Assembly (NCBI GenBank): GCA_017302455.1
Contig: JAFLDO010000014.1
Coordinates: 34,896-98,895, forward strand
DNA length: 64,000 bases
Source of the DNA: Accumulibacter sp.
GTDB lineage: Bacteria; Pseudomonadota; Gammaproteobacteria; Burkholderiales; Rhodocyclaceae
Direction: 5' to 3'
The notes beneath the pieces were generated by a model that worked only from the letters and a program-made list of their open reading frames with translations, did no database searches and was not told the origin of the DNA. The position numbers and the translations under genes were made by a program. The number at the start of each line of letters is the position of its first letter. Within the stretch, counting starts at the first letter, position 1. Below, in pieces: positions 1-10,739 of this stretch.

Positions 1-343
1 AGACGCCGGCAGCTCCGGGCGAGTGGCGAGCGACCGGCGGCGCGTACTCCAGCACTCTTTCCTGGTAAGCCGGCAAGGCGACCACGCGGTCGAGCGCGGC
101 GACGGTCTTCGCCATCCGCAAGAGGTGTGCCTCGCTGACGAAAACCATGCTGTCGGAAAACAGATGCGGTCGCGTCGCCAGCAGGTCGGCGTGTGAAATC
201 GCTCCTTCACCGTGCTCGAGCGCGGCTTTCAGCGACTGATGATCCACCGAGATGCAGGCGCAACCGCGATTGAGCAGTTCCGCGGCAGCGCGGCAGTCAG
301 CCGGCAAGAGATCGGTCAGCGACCGCAGGCGCTCATTGTCCAT
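1..343 (-). CDS. Hypothetical protein, cut by the left edge
   Basis: An open frame runs from an ATG at 343 to the window edge without a stop, giving about 114 N-terminal residues that begin MDNERLRSLTDLLPADC. It starts only 5 bases after the helicase stop at 349, so it is probably the last-seen member of the same transcript and translationally coupled. No family was recognised. The residues look like a genuine soluble protein (mixed charged and hydrophobic residues, no low complexity, no signal peptide). The C-terminus lies outside the window, so no function is proposed. Confidence 0.6.
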   Translation of the reverse strand, partial: MDNERLRSLTDLLPADCRAAAELLNRGCACISVDHQSLKAALEHGEGAISHADLLATRPHLFSDSMVFVSEAHLLRMAKTVAALDRVVALPAYQERVLEYAPPVARHSPGAAGV

Positions 344-348
344 GCGTA

Positions 349-2286
349 TCAGGGCGCCGCTTCCGGCGCAAAGAAGGCCACCGCTTCGGCGAGTTCGCGG
401 GTACGCTTCATCGGTGGCAGGCTGCGCCAGATGCGTTTGCCGTAGGGTTTGCCGATCAGCCGCGGATCGCAGATCATCAGGACGCCGCGGTCCGTTTCGT
501 CCCGGATCAGGCGCCCCGCCCCCTGCTTGACGTTGATCACGGCGCGCGGCAGCTGATACTCCATGAAGGCGTTGCGACCTTCGCCGCGCAGCCGTTCGAT
601 GCGCGCCGACAGCACCGGATCGTCCGGCGGCGCAAAGGGAAGCTTGTCGATGACGACCAGCGACAGTGCATCGCCGCGCACATCGACGCCCTCCCAGAAG
701 CTCTGGCTGCCGATCAGGATGGCATTGCCGAGGCGGCGAAAGCGCTCGAGCAGTTCGTTCTTGCTGCGTTCACCCTGCAGCAGCAACGGCAGGTCGAGCC
801 CGGCGCGCTGCAGTTGCTCGCTCAGCAACTCATGCGTCCGGCGCATTGCCCGCAAGGACGTGCACAGGAAGAAGGCTCTGCCGCCGCTCGCCTGGAGAAC
901 GGGAAACGCGGCGGCGACGACCGCCTCGGCATAGTCCCGGCTATTCGGGTCGGGCAGGTTGCGTGGCGCGTACAGCAAGGCCTGTCGCGGGTAGTCGAAG
1001 GGACTCTCCCAGCGCGCCGAGCAGGCCTCCGCCAGTCCCATCTCGCTGCAGTAGTGGGCGAAATCCTCCTGTACGGCAAGCGTCGCCGACGTGAAGATCC
1101 AGGCGCGCGGATGCCCGCTCATCTGCTTCTGCATGATTTCGGCAATCACCAGCGGCGTGGCGTTGAGCTGCAGCGAGTGGCTGAAGGTCTCGCCCCAGCG
1201 GACGAAGTCGGCGCTGGCGCCGCTCTGCCAGGACTGCAGGCGCGCCAGCAGCTCGCCAGCACGCCGCCAGCAGTTTTCGAGCCCTTCACCACGCTGGGCC
1301 TGCGTCTGCAGCAACGCGGCGAGCGCTTGCAGGTCGCCGATGACCGTCGCCAGAGCGCCGGCGAAACCCGGGCGTGCCTCGATTTGCAGCAGCGCGTAGC
1401 GGGCCGGTTCGAGGGGCAAGGTCAGGCGCAGCTCGCGAGTCGCTTTTTCGAGCTGGTCGCAAAGACCCGGCAAATCAAGGCAATCACGCGCCGAGGCGAC
1501 GCCCTCGAGCCGGGTATCCCGGGCCAGTTCGAGAAGCTGCGCCGACGAGACGCTGTCGCCGAAGAACAGGCTGGCAACTTCCGGCAACTGGTGCGCTTCG
1601 TCGAAAATCACCGCATTGCATGCCGGCAGGAGTTCCGCCGTACCTTCGTCGCGCAGCATCACGTCGGCAAAGAACAGGTGATGATTGACCACCACCAGAT
1701 CGGCAGCCAAAGCATCGCGACGCGCCGCCAGGACGAAGCACTCCTTGTGATTCGGACAGTCCTGGCCGAGACAGTTGTCGCGCGTCGAGGTCACCATTGC
1801 CCAGACGCTGGCAGTTTCCGGCACATCGGCACACTCCGCCTTGTCACCGGTAAGCGTCTTCTTCGCAAAGCGCGCGATGCGCTGTGCATACCCGGCATCC
1901 TCGCGCGAGAGGAAGCGACCGTCGGCCAGCGACCGTGCGAGATGGTAGTGGCACAGGTAGTTGGCTCGCCCCTTGAGGAGTGCGATCCTGATCGGCGACT
2001 TGAGGATCTTGCGGATGGTCGGAATGTCGCGCGCGAAGAGTTGATCCTGCAGGTTGCGCGTCCCCGTTGACACAATCACCTTGCCACCCGAGAGCATTGC
2101 CGGCACGAGGTAGGCATAGGTCTTGCCGGTCCCTGTCCCCGCCTCGGCAACCAGCACACGGTTGTCGGCCATCGCCGCGGCGATGTGCTCGGCCATTGCC
2201 AGTTGCTGGCTACGCAAGCGGTAGCCGGGAACACCTGCCGCCAGTGGGCCGTCGGCGGCAAAGACTTCGGAAAGCGAGGCGGTCAT
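349..2286 (-). CDS. DinG/YoaA-type ATP-dependent DNA helicase (XPD-like, Fe-S)
   Basis: Superfamily 2 helicase of the DinG/YoaA/XPD group, expected to unwind DNA 5' to 3' during replication or repair. Visible motifs are Walker A EAGTGTGKT with its downstream TYAYLVP, a DEAH box in VIFDEAHQLPEVA, and a cysteine cluster between motifs I and II (DNCLGQDCPNHKECFVLA plus an upstream Cys) that fits the family's 4Fe-4S site. The C-terminal half holds the QGAGRLIRDETDRGV motif VI. The frame is open back to 2448, but those extra 54 residues are Arg/Pro/Gly-rich and unlike the family. The ATG at 2286 (MTASLSEVFAADGPLA) matches the usual N-terminus, giving 645 aa. It ends 5 bases before the partial gene at the window edge. 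Helicase assignment is firm; YoaA versus DinG is not settled. Confidence 0.88.
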   Translation of the reverse strand: MTASLSEVFAADGPLAAGVPGYRLRSQQLAMAEHIAAAMADNRVLVAEAGTGTGKTYAYLVPAMLSGGKVIVSTGTRNLQDQLFARDIPTIRKILKSPIRIALLKGRANYLCHYHLARSLADGRFLSREDAGYAQRIARFAKKTLTGDKAECADVPETASVWAMVTSTRDNCLGQDCPNHKECFVLAARRDALAADLVVVNHHLFFADVMLRDEGTAELLPACNAVIFDEAHQLPEVASLFFGDSVSSAQLLELARDTRLEGVASARDCLDLPGLCDQLEKATRELRLTLPLEPARYALLQIEARPGFAGALATVIGDLQALAALLQTQAQRGEGLENCWRRAGELLARLQSWQSGASADFVRWGETFSHSLQLNATPLVIAEIMQKQMSGHPRAWIFTSATLAVQEDFAHYCSEMGLAEACSARWESPFDYPRQALLYAPRNLPDPNSRDYAEAVVAAAFPVLQASGGRAFFLCTSLRAMRRTHELLSEQLQRAGLDLPLLLQGERSKNELLERFRRLGNAILIGSQSFWEGVDVRGDALSLVVIDKLPFAPPDDPVLSARIERLRGEGRNAFMEYQLPRAVINVKQGAGRLIRDETDRGVLMICDPRLIGKPYGKRIWRSLPPMKRTRELAEAVAFFAPEAAP

Positions 2287-2466
2287 GGATTGTTCGTCGA
2301 AAGCAGCACGCATGCTACCAGAAGCTGGCCCGTCCGGCCTGCCGACCCGCTCGGGCCGCGACATTCGTGGCCGGTCGCCGCCCCGCTGCGGCGAACCGGT
2401 CGACAAGCCAGGGAGACCCGGAGGCTGTCGGCGCATCGCCACCGCCAACGAGGCGGCGCCGGTCGA

Positions 2467-3243
2467 CTAAGGATTCGGCTTTTCCATCAGCTCGCGCAGG
2501 AAGCGTATGGGGATGGCGAAACTTATCCCCGATGGCTTGCTGAGGACGGATTCCTTGTTCTCCTTGACGAACACCATGTTGATGATCCCGATCACTTCGC
2601 CGCGACCGACCTCGTAAAGGGGACCACCACTGTTGCCGGGATATGCCGTCGCATCGAGCTGGTAGACATCGAAGCTGCCGCTCCTGATCTGCTGGATGAC
2701 CCGGGCATTGAGCTGGCGTGCGTTCGCCCCCGGCAGCACGATCGGCGTAATCGCCGAGATGATGCCGCGGTGCGTCACCGGCGTCAGTCCCAGCACGCTG
2801 CCGATCGGGAAGCCGGTAAAGGCGATCGACTGACCCTCCCTGACCGGCGCCGAGTCATGCAGGGTCAGGGCCGGCAGGGCCTGGCCGTCGATTCGCAACA
2901 GGGCGATGTCGTGCGCCTTGTCGACAGCGACCGCTCTGGCCGACCGTTGTTGCGCGCCGCTTGGCCCCGCGCGTGACGCGACGACCAGTGTTTCACCGGC
3001 GGCCGTGTCGAGCACTTCGGGAAGCACGTGCGAGTTGGTCGCCACCTGACGCCCGTCGCCGACGACGAAACCGGTGCCCCGCATGACGAACTGCGGGCTG
3101 CGCGTCAGCTGATAGGTGCCGATGACAACGACGGAGGGCTTCACCCGCTCGATCACCTCCGCCAGTTCCGCCGACGCGGCGCCGGCCAACAGGGTCGAGG
3201 CCGCGATCCAGGCAGCCATCAGCAAGCATTTCAGCGTCCGCAT
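2467..3243 (-). CDS. Secreted trypsin-like serine protease, no PDZ domain
   Basis: 258-aa exported protease. A Sec signal peptide ends near residue 25 (hydrophobic core LLMAAWIAASTLLAGAASA). The chymotrypsin-fold triad is readable: His in ATNSHVL, Asp in HDIALLRI, and Ser in AYPGNSGGPLYEV. The protein stops soon after the protease domain, so unlike DegP or DegS it has no PDZ domain. It probably cleaves or monitors periplasmic or surface proteins; the substrate is unknown. It lies 5 bases downstream of the lytic transglycosylase and belongs to the same minus-strand run as the nucleotide-sugar genes. A small accessory HtrA-like protease is the most natural description. Confidence 0.85.
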   Translation of the reverse strand: MRTLKCLLMAAWIAASTLLAGAASAELAEVIERVKPSVVVIGTYQLTRSPQFVMRGTGFVVGDGRQVATNSHVLPEVLDTAAGETLVVASRAGPSGAQQRSARAVAVDKAHDIALLRIDGQALPALTLHDSAPVREGQSIAFTGFPIGSVLGLTPVTHRGIISAITPIVLPGANARQLNARVIQQIRSGSFDVYQLDATAYPGNSGGPLYEVGRGEVIGIINMVFVKENKESVLSKPSGISFAIPIRFLRELMEKPNP

Positions 3244-3248
3244 GCGCT

Positions 3249-4160
3249 CTAGGAGCCCTTGGTCAAGCGAATCCGCGGCAACTCCGGAGAGGGAGTCGTG
3301 ACCCTGGAGTCGTAAGGATGATCGTCACGCTTGAACAGGCCGATGATCCGTTTGACGTAGCCACGCGTCTCCGCATACGGAGGCACGCCACGGTAACGAT
3401 TCACCGCACCCTCGCCGGCGTTGTATGCCGCGGCCACCAGGCTGACATCGCCTTCGAAATAGGCCAGCAACCAGCGCAGGTACGCCAGACCACCACGCAG
3501 GTTCTGCTCCGGGTCGAACGGCTTCTTGACGTTGAAGCGCGCCGAGGTATCGGGGATCAACTGCATCAGGCCCTGTGCATTCTTGTTCGACAGTGCCGCC
3601 GGGTTGAAGTTGGATTCGGCCCGGATGACGGCGAGGGCCAGCCGCGGACTGACACCGTACTCGGGCGCCAACTGGTTGACCAGGCCAACGACCTGCCTCT
3701 GGGTTTCGCTGCTCGGCACGATGACATCCTGGCCGTCGTCGACAGGCAGTGCCGGTCGCATGCACTCCGGCACCTCGCTGGTCGGATCGCCGACGAAACG
3801 CTTCATTTTCTGCGACTGCGCGTGTCCCTGTTTCGCCGCCAGATCGAAAAAGTACGCAGCCAGCGCGTCATTGCGTTCGAGGCCACGGCCGTTGGCATAC
3901 ATCCAGCCGAGACTGAACTGGGCTTCGGGATCGCCGGCACGGGCGCCGTCGCAGTACAGTTTGGCCGCGCGTGCGGGATCCTTGGCGACGCCTTCGCCAT
4001 GCTCGTGCGCCAGGGCTTCCTTGCGCAGCGCCAGCAAGCGCTCGGCATCCGCCTCGCGGGGAGCTTCTCCGGCAGCGAAGGCTGCCATGCTCAGCAGGCC
4101 GCAGAGCAGCAGAGAACCCTGGCGCACCAGGGCCGGGCAGCGGAAGCAGGCGGGTATCAT
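3249..4160 (-). CDS. Lytic transglycosylase with Sel1-like repeats
   Basis: 303-aa exported peptidoglycan-cleaving enzyme. A signal peptide covers about residues 1-30. Sel1/TPR-like repeats follow ([18 protein letters not shown] is a clear repeat). The C-terminal SLT domain contains the catalytic Glu in [10 protein letters not shown], then [19 protein letters not shown] and [19 protein letters not shown], the signature blocks of the MltC/Slt/EmtA superfamily. Start choice: the ATG at 4160 overlaps the epimerase stop as ATGA, so the 14 residues upstream in the open frame are rejected. Position downstream of two nucleotide-sugar enzymes suggests it opens the murein layer for polysaccharide assembly; that role is inferred. 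Confidence 0.88.
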   Translation of the reverse strand: MIPACFRCPALVRQGSLLLCGLLSMAAFAAGEAPREADAERLLALRKEALAHEHGEGVAKDPARAAKLYCDGARAGDPEAQFSLGWMYANGRGLERNDALAAYFFDLAAKQGHAQSQKMKRFVGDPTSEVPECMRPALPVDDGQDVIVPSSETQRQVVGLVNQLAPEYGVSPRLALAVIRAESNFNPAALSNKNAQGLMQLIPDTSARFNVKKPFDPEQNLRGGLAYLRWLLAYFEGDVSLVAAAYNAGEGAVNRYRGVPPYAETRGYVKRIIGLFKRDDHPYDSRVTTPSPELPRIRLTKGS

Positions 4161-5214
4161 CGACAGACCTCGTCGGCGACAGCAAAACGGGAAACATACC
4201 ACGGCATCGCCACGCGTACCCCGTCTTCGAGCCGGTGGCTCGGCAGGTAGCCGAGCAGACGCCTGGCCTTGTCGATGTCGGCCTGCGAATGACGGACGTC
4301 GCCGGGCCGAAAGCCGCCGTACACCGGCCGCAGCGAGCGTACGTCAGGCCGGAAGTCGGACAGCGCATCGCGAAGAATGTCGAACAGCCGATTCAGCGAT
4401 GTTCTGTCGTCGACCGCGACGTTATAGACCTGATTGACCGCCGCCGGATCGTCGGTCGTCGCCGCCAGCAGGTTTGCCTGCACCGCATTGTCGACGAAGC
4501 AGAAGTCACGGCTGGTCTCGCCGTCGCCGTTGATCTTCACCTCCTCGCCAAGAAGCATCGCCCGCGTCCACCGTGGAATCACCGCGGCGTACGCACCTTC
4601 CGGATCCTGGCGGGCGCCGAAAACGTTGAAATACCGCAAACCGATCGGCGCCAGGCCATAGCAGCGCGCAAACACTTCGGCGTAGAGCTCATTGACCAGC
4701 TTGGTCACCGCGTACGGGGACAACGGCCGACCGATGCGCTCTTCGATCTTCGGCAACGCCTCATGATCACCGTAGGTGGAACTCGACGCCGCATAGACGA
4801 AACGCCTGACCCCGGCATCACGCGCCGCGACGAGCATGTTCAGGAAGCCGTCCACATTGGCGGCATTGGTCGCCACGGGATTGGCCAGCGAGCGCGGAAC
4901 CGAGCCCAGCGCCGCCTGATGGAGCACGAAGTCAATGCCGCGGCACGCCTCGCGACAGGCGTCCAGGTCACAGATGTCGGCCTCGACGAAACGGTGGCGC
5001 GACCATTGCGCCGGGGTCACCAGCGAGCGAACCTCGTCGAGGTTGCGGCGATGACCGGTGGCGAAGTTGTCGAGCCCGACGACGGTCTGGTCGAGTCGAA
5101 GCAGCGACTCGACCAGATGCGAGCCGATGAAGCCGGCACTTCCGGTCACCAGCCAGCGCGCCGGCTGCGCCGTCAGCCGCTTGCCGAGGACCGCGAAGGG
5201 GGAAAGAGAAGAAC

Positions 5215-5227
<13 letters not shown>
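4157..5227 (-). CDS. UDP-N-acetylglucosamine/glucuronate 4-epimerase (WbpP/TviC-like)
   Basis: 356-aa extended short-chain dehydrogenase that should interconvert the C4 configuration of a UDP-N-acetylhexosamine or its uronic acid. The NAD site is [16 protein letters not shown], followed by [18 protein letters not shown], a block typical of WbpP/TviC/Gne enzymes. The catalytic Ser-Tyr-Lys set is SSSTYGDH plus [11 protein letters not shown]. The frame is open to 5395, but the family starts near [12 protein letters not shown]. The GTG at 5227, inside the last codons of the dehydrogenase gene, gives a normal length. With the dehydrogenase next to it the pair resembles tviB-tviC, so UDP-GalNAcA is the likely product. 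Whether the substrate is the neutral sugar or the uronate cannot be told from sequence. Confidence 0.88.
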
Positions 5228-6495
<1,268 letters not shown>

Positions 6496-6549
6496 TAACT
6501 TCCCATCCTGAGAGTGTTGTTGTTGTACCCGCAGCGGTGTCCTGGACGG

Positions 6550-9339
6550 CTACAGGCCTTTCTGCAACTGCGCGACTTCGGCCTGCGCCGGGAACTTGTC
6601 GCCAAGCTTCGCGATCTGTTCCAACTCGTTCTTGGCCTCGTTCTTCTGCCCGGCCTTGATCAGGGCCTTGGCGTAGTTGAGACGAATCGCCGCGGCCTGC
6701 GGAGCCGTCTCCAGGGCCCTCTTGAACAGATCGAGGCCGCGCGCCGTGTCCCCCTTGTCGACCAGCAGAGTGGCGAGTGTATCCATCAGTGCCGGTTGAT
6801 TGGGCGCCAGCTTGTTCGCTTTCTCGGCATACTCGATCGCCTTCGGGTCCTTGAGCTGCCCGGCGACCCAGGCCAGATTGTTGAGCACCGCGGGGTTGTT
6901 TGCTTGCGTCTCGAGCAGGGCGCGATATTGCCTGGCCGCGCCGGCGTAATCCTTGCGGCCGCTTGCCGACTCCGCCAGATAGAGACGGAAACGTCCATCC
7001 TTGGGATGATCCTTGAGCCAGGTCTCGGCAAACTTGTCGGCCTCGCCGGCGTTGCCACCGGCCAGCAATGCCCAGTGGAGCTTCGGCGCCAGTTCGCCGC
7101 CGTCGGCAGGCGCCGACTTCAGCCCGGCGCGATAGGCGCTGACGGCTTCCGCCCAGGCCTTCTTCGAGGCCTGCGCATCGCCCTCGAAGATGTAGCCGAT
7201 GGCTTCTTTCGGCCTCTGCTTCTGCACGTCCCGGGCAACGGTCAGGGCGTCAGTGAGACGACCGGCGTCGAGGTCGAGCATGATGATTCCGCGCTGTGCC
7301 TCGAGCGAATCCGGTTTCACCTTGAGCGCCTTCTGCAGGCTCTGCCGCGCGCCATCCTTGTTCTTCGCCGCCACCTCGACTTCGGCCATGCGCAGGTAGG
7401 CCAGCTGGGAATCCGGTTTGAGCGCGGCCAGCTTGCCGTAGGTCGCCAGCGCCTGATTGAAGTCACCGGCCGCCTGCTGAACGCGTCCGGCGGCGTCGAG
7501 GATCTCCGGCTTGTCCGGGAGCGCCGCAACGGCATCCTGGGCAGCTGAAAGGGCACTCTTGACCTCGTTCTTGCCCAGGTAGAGGCCGATCAGCGCCAGA
7601 CGCGGTGCCAGCTCGGTCGGATTTGCCGTCACTGCCTTGTTGATCAGACTGGCCACTTCTTCGGTACTGCCACCCGCCTTGGCACGCATCTGGGCGAGCG
7701 CCAGGAGCGCCTGTATGCTCTTCGGATCCTTGGCCAGCACCGCCTCGAAACGCTTCCGGGCCTCGTCGGGCTTCTTCTCCGCCAGATCCAGGTTGGCCAG
7801 ATTGGCCGCTGCCGGGAAGTAGGCGGGATTAAGCGCCACGGCCTTGTCAAAGCTCTTGCGGGCGCCGGCCATGTCGCGCTTGCCGAGCAGTGCCGTACCC
7901 CGCAGGTTGTGCGTCAGAGGGTTGTCCGGCTGCTTCTTCTCGAGGGAAGCAATTGCCTTCAGGGCCTGATCGAACTCGCGGCGCTGCAGGTGGGCGGCGA
8001 TCAGCGCCAGATCCGCGCGATTACCGGTGTCGGCAGCCGCCACCTGTTCGAGGTCGCGAAACGCCACATCGCTGTCACCCTTGGCCAGATTGACCATCGC
8101 CAGAGAAGTGCGCTTGCCCGTGTTCTTGGGATCGAGGGCGGCCGCCTTGGCAAAGTAGGTCCCGGCCTTGTCGACCTGACCATTCTGCATGAATACCTGG
8201 CCGGCAAGTGCCAGCATGTTCGAATCCTTGTCGATCTTGTCGAGGACCGGCTCGATGACATTCATCGCCTTGCCCGGCTGGCCATCACGCAGGTAGCTGG
8301 CAATCAGCACGCGCCGCGCAATGCCGAGTTCGGGTGTTCGCGGAAGCGCTTTCTGCAGATAGGCCTCGGCCTGCGGATAGGCTTTCAGCTCGTACTCGAT
8401 CAGCCCGGCCAGCTGCAGACCATAAGGGCTCTCCGGCGCCGCCTTGAGCATCTGCAGGACGGCTTCCCGGGCGACCGGATAGTTCTTCTGCTGGTAAGCT
8501 ACCATCGCCCGCAGGTATTGGGTCTGCGGATGATTGGCCGAGACCTTCTTCATCGCGTCGAGTTGTTTCACGGCCTCATCGAGCTTGCCCTCGGCGAGCA
8601 GTCCGCGGATGATTGCCGAGTGCGCCGAGAGATTGTCCGGCTTGATCTCGAGACCCTTCCGATACGCGACCATCGCCCCGGCGCTGTCACCCTGTGCCGC
8701 CAGCAGGTCGCCCTTGAGTTGCCAGGCCTCGTAAAGTTTGGGCGATTTCTCCAGGCTCACGTCGAGCAGCGCCACTGCCCCTGGCAAGTCGCCCCGGCCG
8801 GCCTTCATCCTCGCCTGCCCCATCAATGCCGATGGATAGCCGGGCTGGGCAAGCAGCGCCGCCGCAAACGCCGCCTCCGCCAGGTCCGGCTTGCTCTGCA
8901 TCAGATAGGCCTGGCCAAGCGCGGTCTGCAGGTCGGCCCTGGCCTCGGGCGAAGAGAGTTCAGCCTTGCCGAATTCCTTGATCACCTTGTCGGCCTGGCC
9001 CCGCATCAGCATGGACCTGGCCAACAGCGGTGTCACCTGGTCGGCGGGATACTTGAACTCCAGCGCCCGCCGGAACTCGATCTCGGCACCCGTTGGATCG
9101 CTCCCGTCGAGCAGCGCCTTGCCGAGCAGAAAACGTGCCTCGGCCAGTTCGGGATTCTTCTGCAACGCGTTCTTGAGCTGGATGGCGGCCGCCTTGTGAT
9201 CATGCTTGGCCAGGTATTCCCTGGCCGACGCCAGCATCGCCTCCGGCTTCTCTCCCCCGCAGCCCACCAGGAGAAGAGTCGCCAGCAGTGCCGAGACGGT
9301 TGCTTTGCGCAGCCCGCTCATGGAGTTACCAGTATTCAT
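6550..9339 (-). CDS. prsT: PrsT, TPR-repeat lipoprotein of the XrtA/PEP-CTERM system
   Basis: 929-aa outer-envelope lipoprotein. A signal peptide with lipobox LLLVGC ends at Cys 27. The rest is a long solenoid of tetratricopeptide repeats from about residue 30 to 920, with repeated units such as YLAKHDHKAAAIQLKNALQK and AEARFLLGKALLDGSDPTGA. Size, architecture and the position directly after prsK-prsR match the PrsT family (TIGR02917). The ATG at 9339 is preceded by GAGGG at a good distance. The protein is thought to be an accessory of PEP-CTERM protein sorting or exopolysaccharide export; the exact role is not established. No exosortase is present in the window, so its partner must be elsewhere. 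Confidence 0.93.
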   Translation of the reverse strand: MNTGNSMSGLRKATVSALLATLLLVGCGGEKPEAMLASAREYLAKHDHKAAAIQLKNALQKNPELAEARFLLGKALLDGSDPTGAEIEFRRALEFKYPADQVTPLLARSMLMRGQADKVIKEFGKAELSSPEARADLQTALGQAYLMQSKPDLAEAAFAAALLAQPGYPSALMGQARMKAGRGDLPGAVALLDVSLEKSPKLYEAWQLKGDLLAAQGDSAGAMVAYRKGLEIKPDNLSAHSAIIRGLLAEGKLDEAVKQLDAMKKVSANHPQTQYLRAMVAYQQKNYPVAREAVLQMLKAAPESPYGLQLAGLIEYELKAYPQAEAYLQKALPRTPELGIARRVLIASYLRDGQPGKAMNVIEPVLDKIDKDSNMLALAGQVFMQNGQVDKAGTYFAKAAALDPKNTGKRTSLAMVNLAKGDSDVAFRDLEQVAAADTGNRADLALIAAHLQRREFDQALKAIASLEKKQPDNPLTHNLRGTALLGKRDMAGARKSFDKAVALNPAYFPAAANLANLDLAEKKPDEARKRFEAVLAKDPKSIQALLALAQMRAKAGGSTEEVASLINKAVTANPTELAPRLALIGLYLGKNEVKSALSAAQDAVAALPDKPEILDAAGRVQQAAGDFNQALATYGKLAALKPDSQLAYLRMAEVEVAAKNKDGARQSLQKALKVKPDSLEAQRGIIMLDLDAGRLTDALTVARDVQKQRPKEAIGYIFEGDAQASKKAWAEAVSAYRAGLKSAPADGGELAPKLHWALLAGGNAGEADKFAETWLKDHPKDGRFRLYLAESASGRKDYAGAARQYRALLETQANNPAVLNNLAWVAGQLKDPKAIEYAEKANKLAPNQPALMDTLATLLVDKGDTARGLDLFKRALETAPQAAAIRLNYAKALIKAGQKNEAKNELEQIAKLGDKFPAQAEVAQLQKGL

Positions 9340-9380
9340 GGTTGCCCTCGTGGAGTGGATGGATGTGCTCTGGAAAAACC

Positions 9381-10739
9381 CTACTTGAGTCCAAATCGAT
9401 GCATCAGGTCGTACAGCGTGGGACGGCTAACCCCCAGCAGCTCCGAGGCCTTGACGACATTGCCGTCGGCACGCGCCAGGGCGGCGATGATTGCCCGCCT
9501 TTCCGCGTCGTCGCGGGCATGGCGCAGATCCAGCACGCCCTTCTCGTTGTCCCCAGCGCCAGACAAGCCCACGTCATCGGCAGTGATCTGGTTGGCGTCG
9601 GCCATGATGACCGCGCGCTTGATGCAGTTCTCAAGCTCCCGCACATTGCCCGGCCAGGAATGTGCGTCGATCGCCCGTAGGGCATCTTCGCGCAGACTGA
9701 TGCCACCACGATTCTGTTCCTCGGCAAAGCGTCTTACGAAAGCGTGTGCCAGCAATGCGGCGTCGCCAGAGCGAGCGCGCAACGGGGGGATATTTACCAC
9801 AATTTCCGCCAGTCGATAGAACAAATCCTCGCGGAAACGCCCCTCGGCGATCAGGGACTTGAGATTCTGGTGCGTGGCACAAACGATGCGCACATTGACC
9901 GGGATTTCCTGCCGACCACCGATGCGTTCAATGACGCGCTCCTGCAGAAAGCGCAGCAACTTGGCTTGCAGCGAATGCGGCAGGTCGCCGATCTCGTCCA
10001 GCATCAGCGTGCCGTTGTTGGCGGTTTCGATCTTGCCGGGAGTCGTCTTGGCCGCACCCGTAAACGCCCCCTTTTCGTAGCCAAAAAGCTCGCTCTCGAG
10101 CAGGTTCTCGGGAATTGCCGCACAGTTGATGGCCACGAACCGCTCGCGACGCCGAGGCGATGACTCGTGCACGCCGCGCGCGAGAAGTTCCTTGCCGGTT
10201 CCGCTCTCGCCGAGCAGCAGGACCGTCGCATCGGTAACCGCCACTCGCTCGATCGTGCGACACACACGCAGCAACTCCGGATCGCGGGTGAGCAAACCCG
10301 ACAGGACATCGGGCTGCTGCATTGCCTGCAGTCGCTTGTTCTCCTGTTGCAACTCGTATAGCCGATAGGCACGCTGGATCGTCAGACCGAGCATCTCGAT
10401 TTCGAACGGCTTGGCGAAGAAGTCATAGGCACCGAGCGCAACGGCGCGAAGCGCGTTGGCCCGATCGTTCTGGCCGGTCAGGACGATGATTTTGGTGTCC
10501 GGCGCCAGGGTGAGCATTTCTTCGAGCAACTTGAAGCCTTCGGAGACGGAATCGGCGTCCGGGGGCAGGCCGAGATCCATCGTCACTACCGGCGGCTGAT
10601 AACGTCGCACCTGCACCAGTGCGCTCTCACGGTCATCGGCGGTCAGTGTTTCGTACTGGTCGAACGCCCAGCGGATCTGCTTCTGCAACGCTCGATCGTC
10701 CTCGACGATGAGCAGGTGAGGCAACTTCTCCGAACTCAT
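9381..10739 (-). CDS. prsR: PrsR, sigma-54-dependent response regulator of the PEP-CTERM system
   Basis: 452-aa NtrC-type transcription activator. The receiver domain (1-125) has acidic pocket VEDD and phosphoacceptor Asp 55 in [10 protein letters not shown]. The AAA+ domain shows Walker [14 protein letters not shown] and the sigma-54 contact loop GAFTGA in [18 protein letters not shown] Fis-type helix-turn-helix closes the protein ([16 protein letters not shown]). Its ATG overlaps the prsK stop as ATGA. The order prsK-prsR-prsT matches the known set (TIGR02915 for PrsR). It should drive RpoN promoters of PEP-CTERM and exopolysaccharide genes; no -24/-12 element was found in the gaps examined. 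Confidence 0.95.
   Translation of the reverse strand: MSSEKLPHLLIVEDDRALQKQIRWAFDQYETLTADDRESALVQVRRYQPPVVTMDLGLPPDADSVSEGFKLLEEMLTLAPDTKIIVLTGQNDRANALRAVALGAYDFFAKPFEIEMLGLTIQRAYRLYELQQENKRLQAMQQPDVLSGLLTRDPELLRVCRTIERVAVTDATVLLLGESGTGKELLARGVHESSPRRRERFVAINCAAIPENLLESELFGYEKGAFTGAAKTTPGKIETANNGTLMLDEIGDLPHSLQAKLLRFLQERVIERIGGRQEIPVNVRIVCATHQNLKSLIAEGRFREDLFYRLAEIVVNIPPLRARSGDAALLAHAFVRRFAEEQNRGGISLREDALRAIDAHSWPGNVRELENCIKRAVIMADANQITADDVGLSGAGDNEKGVLDLRHARDDAERRAIIAALARADGNVVKASELLGVSRPTLYDLMHRFGLK

Noticed and set aside
814..2070. Long plus-strand frame of 418 codons
   Set aside because: It lies wholly antisense to the helicase gene, has no domain, and is the kind of shadow frame GC-rich codon bias produces.
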